Part shown: positions 35,041 through 42,313 of the stretch, in pieces | How positions within the stretch are numbered: the stretch's first letter is position 1 | How the letters are laid out: the number at the start of each line of letters is the position of its first letter | DNA from: Bog-105 sp965277855 | GTDB lineage: Bacteria; Acidobacteriota; Terriglobia; Bryobacterales; Bryobacteraceae | Direction: 5' to 3' | Assembly: GCA_965277855.1 (NCBI GenBank) | Contig: OZ255847.1 | Coordinates: 1,178,001 to 1,242,000, forward strand | DNA: 64,000 nucleotides | Notes under the pieces: generated by a model | Told to the model about the DNA's origin: nothing | The model's database searches: none | Seen by the model: the letters and a program-made list of their open reading frames with translations, nothing else | Program-made: the position numbers and the translations under genes

Positions 35041-36285
35041 TTATTTTCGATCGTCATGACGGCGGCGAGCTTGCTGAATGAAATCGGATAACTTGACGGC
35101 TTGTTGGGGAGCTCCGAATTCCGACTCAAACCAGGCGTTGGGGGGGGTATCAGGAGCGCGGAGCTGAAAGAAGTCGAGCATGGCTTCGTCGAACTCAGGC
35201 CCTTCGGAAGACGTGTAGACGCAGCGATACGGCACTCCACTTTTTTTAAGGATTTTTTCTACGGGCGAGACGCGGGGAATGTAGGCGAGAATAGGACGCC
35301 CGATCTGTAGATATTCGTAGAGTTTGCCGGGCACCTGCAGGCTGGCGGTCTCCCATTGAAGCAGCAGCAAGCCGCGGGCGGTTTGCATGATGTGATGCGC
35401 GGCCTGCTGCGGTACGCGATCGGTTTCGATTTTAATCCAACCTTCCCGTTCGGCTTGCGCGAGGAAATCGGGGTCGGGCAGTGAGCCATCGACTACCGGG
35501 CCTGCGAGGTGAACCTGAAAACTATTGGGGTCCAGACGGCCCGCATCGATCAGACGCCGGAGCGAATGCAAGAGGGGAGTAGCGCTACGGCCGCCATAGA
35601 GTTCACCGACGTGCGCGTAGACGCGCCGGTTCAAGTTTGTCACCGGCAGAGGAAGCAAGCGCTGCTCGGGGTCGAATCCATTCCAGAGTAATTCGACACG
35701 GTTGGCAATATCGGGGTAGACCGTTTTAAAGTATTCCTGCGCAGCATCGGTGTTGGCAATGATTACGTCCGCGGATCGCATGAGGATGCGCTCGAGTTTC
35801 CGATAGAGATCTTTGGTGAAGCGGTTGATGCGGCTGTAAATCGGGTTATGCGCGAGGGGGTCGCGGAAGTCGGCTACCCACGGCAGATTGCGCTGGCGGG
35901 AAAGCCAGTATCCGGCCAAAAGCACGCCCACCGGGGGAAAGGTGGAGAAGACGGTAACGCGTGCCTCAGGATGCTGGTCGATGAAGCGGGAGGCGGCTCG
36001 ATAGGCATAGACGGACCACTGTGTGCCGACCACACCGGGAAGCAGAAACTTGCGAATGGCGCGCTCGACCTGCCAGCCGACGCCACTGCGAGCACTCGTG
36101 ACGAAGGGGTCGTGAACCTGCTCACCCTGGATGCCGGGCAACTGCGAGATGTCAGCGGCCGTGATGACATGGCAGCGATAACCCAGGCGGGAAAGATATT
36201 TGTAAAAACGAAAAGGCCGGAGGGCTCCGATGACGTTTTCTGGGGGGAAATGGTAGGCAAAGAAAACAATAAGGTCTTCGGACAT
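35041..36285 (-). CDS. Glycosyltransferase, GT4-like
   Basis: 414 aa, a GT-B fold transferase. N-terminal FFAYHFPPENVIGALRPF is typical of sugar transferases in surface polysaccharide clusters. The middle has VADFRDPL, then a second Rossmann half with YAHVGELYGGR and the donor-binding region around VPGKLYEYLQIGRPILAY. It starts directly after the wecB stop, the last gene of a four-gene minus-strand operon. Sugar and acceptor unknown. Confidence 0.88.
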   Translation of the reverse strand: MSEDLIVFFAYHFPPENVIGALRPFRFYKYLSRLGYRCHVITAADISQLPGIQGEQVHDPFVTSARSGVGWQVERAIRKFLLPGVVGTQWSVYAYRAASRFIDQHPEARVTVFSTFPPVGVLLAGYWLSRQRNLPWVADFRDPLAHNPIYSRINRFTKDLYRKLERILMRSADVIIANTDAAQEYFKTVYPDIANRVELLWNGFDPEQRLLPLPVTNLNRRVYAHVGELYGGRSATPLLHSLRRLIDAGRLDPNSFQVHLAGPVVDGSLPDPDFLAQAEREGWIKIETDRVPQQAAHHIMQTARGLLLLQWETASLQVPGKLYEYLQIGRPILAYIPRVSPVEKILKKSGVPYRCVYTSSEGPEFDEAMLDFFQLRAPDTPPNAWFESEFGAPQQAVKLSDFIQQARRRHDDRK

Positions 36286-37395
36286 TTAGCTTGCAAGAGC
36301 CACCGGGCGCGGCGCGTAGAAACGCTGGATTGCTGCGAGACTGCGCTCGCCGGCTTTACCGTCCCAGAAAGGCGGAACGGAACCGGACTTGGGTGAATTT
36401 TTCAAGGCATGCCAGCACTTCAGAATCGATTCTGTGCTCGTGCCCACTAGCGTGTTGGTTCCGTACTCGATTGTAGCGGGTCGTTCCGTGTTCTCGCGCA
36501 GGGTCAGGCAGGTTACTCCGAGAACCGTAGACTCCTCCTGAATGCCGCCGGAGTCGGTGAGGATCACGGCAGCCTTCGCCTGCAGGTGAAGGAAGTCGAA
36601 GTAGCTGAGCGGATCGAGAAAATGGATGCGAGCGGTACATTGGGTCGCCATAGCTTCGAGACGGGCGCGGGTACGAGGGTGGACGGGCCAGTAGAGCGGC
36701 AGGTCTTGAGAGATCACGTTGAGCGCTGCAAAGATTTGTTGAAGCCGGGCGGGTTCGTCGACATTGGCTGGCCGGTGCAGGGTAATCAAGCCGTAGCAAT
36801 TGCCGGCGATTTCAAGGCGCAGATGAATGTCGGATTTTAGAGCATCGTCCCGGTGCCGGAGCAAGGAATCGACCATGAGATTGCCCACGAAGGAAATCTG
36901 CCTTTCGTGCTTTCCTTCGGTCAACAGATTCTGACGGCCGCTCTCTTCGGTGACCAGCAGGAGGTCAGAAAGGGCATCGGTGACTACGCGATTGATTTCT
37001 TCGGGCATGGTGCGATCGAAGCTGCGCAGGCCCGCTTCGGCGTGAATGACGGGTATCTGCAATTTGGAAGCGACGAGTGCGCCGGCAACAGTCGAGTTAA
37101 CGTCCCCGACCACGATGACGCCGTCAACGTCTTCCTCGATCAACACCGGTTCGAGCCGGCGCATGACCTCGGCGGTCTGCTGGGCATGGCTGCTGGAGCC
37201 AACTTGCAGATGGTGCTGCGGAGGAGGGATCTGCAGATCGCGTAAGAAGCTGCCCGACATGCTGTCGTCGTAATGCTGGCCGGTATGAATCAGGATGGTT
37301 TCGAAATCCGGGTCCTGCGCGATGGCGGCCATCAATGGCGCGACCTTCATAAAATTCGGGCGGGCCCCGGCTAACATGGCGAGACGTATGCTCAC
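36286..37395 (-). CDS. wecB: UDP-N-acetylglucosamine 2-epimerase (non-hydrolysing)
   Basis: Interconverts UDP-GlcNAc and UDP-ManNAc, feeding ManNAc-type sugars into surface glycans. The 369 aa sequence shows GARPNFMKVAPL, IHTGQHYDDSMSG, VVGDVNSTVAGAL, HAEAGLRSFDRTMPEEINR, ITLHRPANVD and LTDSGGIQEEST. It overlaps the upstream glycosyltransferase gene by 4 nt and abuts the downstream one, so it is in the same operon. No ManNAc dehydrogenase (wecC) gene is visible here. Confidence 0.95.
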   Translation of the reverse strand: MSIRLAMLAGARPNFMKVAPLMAAIAQDPDFETILIHTGQHYDDSMSGSFLRDLQIPPPQHHLQVGSSSHAQQTAEVMRRLEPVLIEEDVDGVIVVGDVNSTVAGALVASKLQIPVIHAEAGLRSFDRTMPEEINRVVTDALSDLLLVTEESGRQNLLTEGKHERQISFVGNLMVDSLLRHRDDALKSDIHLRLEIAGNCYGLITLHRPANVDEPARLQQIFAALNVISQDLPLYWPVHPRTRARLEAMATQCTARIHFLDPLSYFDFLHLQAKAAVILTDSGGIQEESTVLGVTCLTLRENTERPATIEYGTNTLVGTSTESILKCWHALKNSPKSGSVPPFWDGKAGERSLAAIQRFYAPRPVALAS

Positions 37396-38540
37396 TGGAT
37401 TTTCCTCTTCTTCTGAACTTCTTCCTGGTAGATACGGCTCATGCGATCGAGCGCCAATTTCATGCTAAGGTCGTGAGCTGCAAACGCCGCCGCTTGACGA
37501 GCTAGCTGGAGACGCAATTCCTTGTCTCCCGCGACCAAGGCAAGTTTTTGGGAGAGTTCCGCGACGTTGCCGCTTTCAAATAAAAGTCCACGCTGTCCAT
37601 CCTCGATGAGCTCGGGCGTTCCGCCGACGCGCGACCCGACGGGACAGCAGCCGCAAGCCATGGCCTCCAGGATGGAGTTCGAGAAAGCTTCGGACGAAGA
37701 GCAGGAAACGAAGATGTCCATGGCGCGCAAGTAAGGGGCGACGGCTTCGACAGCGGGCTGAAAGACGCAGTCTTGTGCGATGCCCAGGGCTTGTGCTTTT
37801 GCCTGGAGCTTGGGGAGCTCAGGTCCACCTCCGACGATTAGCAGTTTCGTACCCGGGTGGGAGCGGCACACGGGTGCGAAGGCTTCGACCAGCATGTCCA
37901 TGCGCTTTTCGGGACGCAACACGCAGACCGAGCCAATCACGAGCGTGGCAGTAGAAACCGGTTCGGGCTTCGGGCCGGGAGCGGGAAAGAATTCGGTGGT
38001 GTCGACGCCGTTGTAAGAAAGGATGGTGCGCTCGGGCGGCAGATGATAATCGTTGACCATGTGTCGCCGCATGGCTTCGCAATTGACTACGACGGCGTCG
38101 ACAAAGCGATCGCTAAAGACGACCTGCTTGCGGGTTCTGGGGTCGAAGAGATCGCGATGGCCGAGTGTGCTGGAGAAAACGACGGGCGTACGCAGCAGGC
38201 GGGCGAGGGGAGCGGCAAAGGCGGCGGTGGCGTCAAAAGCGTGCACTACCTGGATGCGATGTGCGCCCAGATAGCGGGCGAACTGCCAAGCAGAGCCAAG
38301 GATGCGCGGTGAGGCGAAGCTCGAGATTTCGAGATCGAGGATGGGTACGCTGGCGCGAGACACTTCGTCGTAGCGCAGACCACCACCCTGGTAGACGGCT
38401 ACGTGCGGGGTAATGCGAGCGCGGTCCAAACCGACCGCCAGTTTGGTGACGTCGCGTTCAATGCCGCCCCAATCGAGCTTGCGCACGAAGAGCAGGACGG
38501 GGACAGGCAATTGATTGCCGTTCGATGCGGAGACGCTCAT
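37392..38540 (-). CDS. Glycosyltransferase family 4 protein
   Basis: 382 aa GT-B enzyme. Early FVRKLDWGGIERDVTKLA matches the GGxE entry seen in many GT4 enzymes. Donor-site blocks are IGSVCVLRPEKRMDMLVEAF, LLIVGGGPELPKL, and the EX7E region FVSCSSSEAFSNSILEAMACG. It overlaps its neighbours by 4 nt on both sides. Substrates unknown; presumably acts on a lipid-linked glycan exported by the flippase at 39904. Confidence 0.92.
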   Translation of the reverse strand: MSVSASNGNQLPVPVLLFVRKLDWGGIERDVTKLAVGLDRARITPHVAVYQGGGLRYDEVSRASVPILDLEISSFASPRILGSAWQFARYLGAHRIQVVHAFDATAAFAAPLARLLRTPVVFSSTLGHRDLFDPRTRKQVVFSDRFVDAVVVNCEAMRRHMVNDYHLPPERTILSYNGVDTTEFFPAPGPKPEPVSTATLVIGSVCVLRPEKRMDMLVEAFAPVCRSHPGTKLLIVGGGPELPKLQAKAQALGIAQDCVFQPAVEAVAPYLRAMDIFVSCSSSEAFSNSILEAMACGCCPVGSRVGGTPELIEDGQRGLLFESGNVAELSQKLALVAGDKELRLQLARQAAAFAAHDLSMKLALDRMSRIYQEEVQKKRKIQ

Positions 38541-39724
38541 GAGGCTGCCGAAACTCCGACCTGCCTGGAAGCGCGGGCAGCAATTACCGCCTGATAGTTC
38601 GCGAGCACGCGCTGGTTGTAAAGAGTCGGGTTGAAGTGGTCGCGCACGCGTACGAACGCTGCTTCGGCGATGCGAGCGGCGCGGCGTCTGTCCTGAAGCA
38701 AGGCCGCGATAGCGTTCGCCAGCGGCTCAGGCGAGGCCGGGGGCGCCAGCAGAGCTGACTCGTCGTGTGTGACCGCTTCCGGTATGCCGCCTACGTTGGT
38801 GGTAACTACCGGCACGTGCGCGGCCATGCTTTCGAGCAAAACCATGGGCGAACCTTCCGAGAGCGAAGGCAGGACAAAGAGGTCAGCTATTTGGAAGAGC
38901 TGCCGCACGTCGCCCTGGTGGCCGATCAACTGGACGAAATTTTCGACCCCGGCGGCCTTGATTTGAGCGGCCAGTTTCGCTTCGAGCAGGCCGCTTCCGG
39001 CGATCAGAATTTTGCAAGCGGGGGCATTCCGGGTCTGCTTCAGGCGCGCTGCCGCGTCGATCAGAAAACGATGCCCTTTTTCGGGAGACAAGCGGCCAAT
39101 GCTTAAGACGAGCGCTTCATCCGCAGACATGCCAAAACGGGCGCGCCCCGCGCGGACCTCGGCTTCATCGCGCTCGATGAAATCGGTCGCGATGCCGTTA
39201 GGTATGACCGATATCTTTTGGCGCGGAATACCGCGTTGCCGAAGTTGATTAGCGAACGCTTCGCAGACTGTGACGACACGGTCACAAGCTCGCAGAGAGA
39301 AGCGATCCAGCTGGTTGTAAAGCCGCATTTTAAGATTTTCGGCGGTGTAACCGTGGTGGAACGCGATCCATCCGAAGTCGCGCGGTCGCAAGAGAGAGAT
39401 CAAAAAGTGAGATTTGACGCTATTTGTCTGAACGATATCGGGCTGGTATTGCGCGCATAATCGTCTTAATTGCGCAATGGCGTTGCGGTCGAAGCGGCCT
39501 GCTTCGGGCACGGCTTCAAGCGGAATGCCTGCTTGGGCGGCAGCAGCGATGAAGGGGTTTTGCGGCGGCGCACCGGCTGCTGAGGCGGTGGCGCGGACGA
39601 AGGTGACGAGCGTTAAGTCTACTGAATCACGGCAATCGCGCGCAAAATTCAGGAGGATTTTGGCGGGCGCAGTGACGACCTGGGCCTCGACAAGCGCCAG
39701 TATTTTGAGCTTACGGGAGTTCAA
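38537..39724 (-). CDS. Glycosyltransferase family 4 protein
   Basis: 395 aa GT-B enzyme, first gene of the operon. It shows the N-terminal LALVEAQVVTAPAKILLNFAR, VIPNGIATDF, LSIGRLSPEKGHRFLIDAA, ILIAGSGLLEAKL, and the EX7E donor block LPSLSEGSPMVLLESMAA. It overlaps the next GT4 gene by an ATGA. It is divergent from the flippase gene, with 179 nt between them. Confidence 0.93.
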   Translation of the reverse strand: MNSRKLKILALVEAQVVTAPAKILLNFARDCRDSVDLTLVTFVRATASAAGAPPQNPFIAAAAQAGIPLEAVPEAGRFDRNAIAQLRRLCAQYQPDIVQTNSVKSHFLISLLRPRDFGWIAFHHGYTAENLKMRLYNQLDRFSLRACDRVVTVCEAFANQLRQRGIPRQKISVIPNGIATDFIERDEAEVRAGRARFGMSADEALVLSIGRLSPEKGHRFLIDAAARLKQTRNAPACKILIAGSGLLEAKLAAQIKAAGVENFVQLIGHQGDVRQLFQIADLFVLPSLSEGSPMVLLESMAAHVPVVTTNVGGIPEAVTHDESALLAPPASPEPLANAIAALLQDRRRAARIAEAAFVRVRDHFNPTLYNQRVLANYQAVIAARASRQVGVSAAS

Positions 39725-39858
39725 AACGGGCGGTACATGCCTATGAAAAAAGGCGTTTCGGTGTTCGGCCTGGCATCAAATCCGCGATTGATCAGCGGTT
39801 GGTAAGAAGTCGGCATCCGGGGTCGCCATCTGGCTGCCGCGAGGAAATCAGCTGCCGC

Positions 39859-39870
39859 TACACTAGTGTA
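39859..39870. promoter_or_regulatory. Perfect 12-bp palindrome upstream of the flippase gene
   Basis: TACACTAGTGTA lies 33 nt before the flippase start, in the divergent region between the glycosyltransferase operon and the flippase. Its position fits an operator; no regulator gene is adjacent, so the binder is unknown. Confidence 0.35.
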
Positions 39871-39903
39871 CTGTAACCCCTTAATCCTCTCTTTTTCAGA
39901 TAA

Positions 39904-41454
39904 ATGGCAACTACTGAGACGCCAAATCCCGAACGCACTCTGACCCAGCGAGCCGTTGCCGGAACTGCCTGGTCGAGCCTTTCGACAGCCGGACGGCAGA
40001 TTCTTTCCATCGCGTCGGTATCAACCGTGGCCAGGTTGCTGGGACCGAGCGCTTACGGCGTGATGGGGATGGCCAACCTGTTCATGTTGTTCATCCTGAA
40101 CTTCCGCGACCTGGGTACCGGTTCCGCGATTGTGCAGCGTCCGGCTGTCACCGATCGGCTGCTCTCCAGCTTGTTCTGGTTGAATTTCTTTCTGGGACTC
40201 ACGCTCGCGTTGCTGCTTTGCGCCGCGAGTCCTCTGGCGGCGCGTTTCTTTAATACGCCGGAGTTGGTACCGATCCTGTGCACTCTTTCGATCTCATTCT
40301 GGTTCATGTCTTGCGGCATCGTGCATAGCTCGCTCATCATCCGGGAGATGCGCTTCCGCGCCTTGGCATCCGCTGACCTGAGCGCCGGCTTATTTGCTTA
40401 CCTGGTAGCGCTCACGTTCGCTTATAAGGGATTTGGCGTCTGGAGCTTAGTGTTTGCCAACATCACAACTTCCCTGGTCGCCACCACCGGCTATTGGATC
40501 GGTTCGAAATGGCGGCCGCGCTTGGTATTCGATTGGGGAGAAGTCCGCTCGATCGCGCATTACAGTTTGAATCTCTCGGGATTCGGATTAGTCAATTTCT
40601 TTTCGCGTAATGCGGATAATATAATCGTTGGCAAACTTTTGGGGAAGGCCCCTTTGGGAGATTACGGAATGGCGTACAACTTGATGCTGACGCCAATTCA
40701 AAATATCAGTTCGGTAATTGCTCAGGCTACTTTCCCCGCGTTTGCCAGAATTCAGAACGATAACGAGCGATTTCGCCAGGCTTATACCCGGAGTTGTATG
40801 CTGATTGCGCTGATCAGTTTCCCCGTGATGGCCGGCTTGGGCGTGATTGCAGATCCCTTGATCCGAACCGTGCTGGGTGTGAAGTGGATCGGCGCCATCC
40901 GCATTTTTCAGGTGTTAGCGCCGGTGGGGCTGGTGCAATCGGTGCAGACTACGGTATCGGCGATCTACCAATCGAAAGCGCGCACCGACTTGATGTTTCG
41001 TCTTGGCATCATTTTCGGTTGCATCCTGGTTGTTGCGTTCCTGCTGGGGATTCATTTCGGAATTTTTGGAGTGGCTGTCGCTTACTGCATAACCTATCTG
41101 GGAGTGACGATGATTCCGGGATTTATCGTTCCATTTCGGCTCATCGAGCTAAAGCTAACCGATTTTGCCCGGGCTCTGCTGCCGCAGATTCTGATCACCG
41201 GTCTAATGGCGTTGGTTTGCTGGCTCTGGTTGCGGCTGCTGCCGGTGCTCGGGATACAGATTCCCTGGATTTTATTGACGTCGACAGTTATCCTGGGGGC
41301 CGCCGTGTATGTGCTGGCTATGATTACGCTGTGGCCGCGCGTGATGCAGCATTTGGAGGCGGCGCTGGGAGGCGCTGACCGGCCAGTGATCGCGCAGATT
41401 TTGGCTAAGACCAAGATCATCCGTTTAGGCGGACGCGGGGTCCGGTCCGCGTAA
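39904..41454 (+). CDS. Wzx/RfbX-type lipopolysaccharide (oligosaccharide) flippase
   Basis: 516 aa integral membrane protein of the polysaccharide transporter (PST/MOP) family, with about 14 hydrophobic segments. It opens with AVAGTAWSSLSTAGRQILS and GPSAYGVMGMANLFMLF, as in WzxC-like exporters. It would move lipid-linked sugars made by the neighbouring glycosyltransferases across the inner membrane. It is divergent from their operon. No wzy polymerase is recognisable nearby. Confidence 0.92.
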   Translation: MATTETPNPERTLTQRAVAGTAWSSLSTAGRQILSIASVSTVARLLGPSAYGVMGMANLFMLFILNFRDLGTGSAIVQRPAVTDRLLSSLFWLNFFLGLTLALLLCAASPLAARFFNTPELVPILCTLSISFWFMSCGIVHSSLIIREMRFRALASADLSAGLFAYLVALTFAYKGFGVWSLVFANITTSLVATTGYWIGSKWRPRLVFDWGEVRSIAHYSLNLSGFGLVNFFSRNADNIIVGKLLGKAPLGDYGMAYNLMLTPIQNISSVIAQATFPAFARIQNDNERFRQAYTRSCMLIALISFPVMAGLGVIADPLIRTVLGVKWIGAIRIFQVLAPVGLVQSVQTTVSAIYQSKARTDLMFRLGIIFGCILVVAFLLGIHFGIFGVAVAYCITYLGVTMIPGFIVPFRLIELKLTDFARALLPQILITGLMALVCWLWLRLLPVLGIQIPWILLTSTVILGAAVYVLAMITLWPRVMQHLEAALGGADRPVIAQILAKTKIIRLGGRGVRSA

Positions 41455-41508
41455 CGCGAGTATGTGGATCCCTCCTACATAACATTCGCGGAAGCGTAAA
41501 ATCAAGAG

Positions 41509-42126
41509 ATGCCTGACGTCCTCGATTTGCTCGAAGAACCCGGCCAAGTTGTGGTCATCACTCCCGGTGGCGGACCACTGGATCGGGACGCCCGCTTTGA
41601 ACTTGCTTGTGAGGTTTATCCAGACGCTAAAGTCGAAATGGATGAGCAAGGAAACATAATTGTGACTCCCGGAAACAGCGAAGATAGTTCTTATCGGAGT
41701 GGTGAGGCTTTCTTTCAGCTTGTGGTCTGGACGAAGAAAGATGGGACGGGACGAGCTTTCGATGCTACGGCAAACTTCAATCTGCCGAGTGGAGCCAAAC
41801 GCCAGCCGGATGCGGCCTGGGTCCATCGAGATGTTCTGTGGAAGGAGGGGAAAGCCACCCGGACCGCCACTAAGACACGTCACGTTCCGAAGTTTTTGAT
41901 CGAAGTGACGTCACCTTCGGATTCTCTGAAGGAGCAAAAAGAGAAATGCGTGAAGTGGATCGAGGGCGGTGTCGCTGAAGCCGTTCTTCTTCACCCTAAA
42001 ACCAGAACCGCTTACGTCTTCCTCCCCGGTCATGATGTGATCGAACTGATCGAGGCAATTGAAGTCCCCTCTTCCGTATTATCGGGATTTGTGATTGACT
42101 GTAAGCCAATTTGGGAAGACTTATAA
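41509..42126 (+). CDS. Uma2-family (DUF820) putative nuclease
   Basis: 205 aa PD-(D/E)XK-like protein. Blocks are FELACEVYPDAKVEMDEQGNI, RQPDAAWVHRDVLW, PKFLIEVTSPSDSLKEQKEK and the following WIEGGVAEAVLLHP. A TAAAAT at 41497-41502 sits 6 nt before the ATG, compatible with a leaderless transcript. Only loosely similar to the Uma2 protein at 34424. Function unknown. Confidence 0.88.
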   Translation: MPDVLDLLEEPGQVVVITPGGGPLDRDARFELACEVYPDAKVEMDEQGNIIVTPGNSEDSSYRSGEAFFQLVVWTKKDGTGRAFDATANFNLPSGAKRQPDAAWVHRDVLWKEGKATRTATKTRHVPKFLIEVTSPSDSLKEQKEKCVKWIEGGVAEAVLLHPKTRTAYVFLPGHDVIELIEAIEVPSSVLSGFVIDCKPIWEDL

Positions 42127-42223
42127 GCTACGGTCTCGCGATCAGTAAGGGGCTTAAATGTTTGCGTCGCGCAGGGTAGGCGCTCAAAGTCACTTACTTA
42201 GATGGTCTCGAAGGATTGAAGAG

Positions 42224-42291
42224 CCGGCCTACGAGGCCGGCGCAGTTCGCGAAACTGCCCCACAAGGACCAGTAGAGCCAGTAAAGATGGG
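42224..42291 (+). repeat. REP-like double-hairpin element, copy 2
   Basis: Same two palindromes as the copy at 28301: CCGGCC-TACGA-GGCCGG and GCAGTT-CGCGA-AACTGC, then CCCAC and a tail ending AAAGATGGG that carries about 9 extra bases. It lies in the gap between the Uma2 gene and the convergent end of the large secreted-protein gene. Confidence 0.75.
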
Positions 42292-42313
42292 CGGGGACCA
42301 AGGCGAAACTCGG

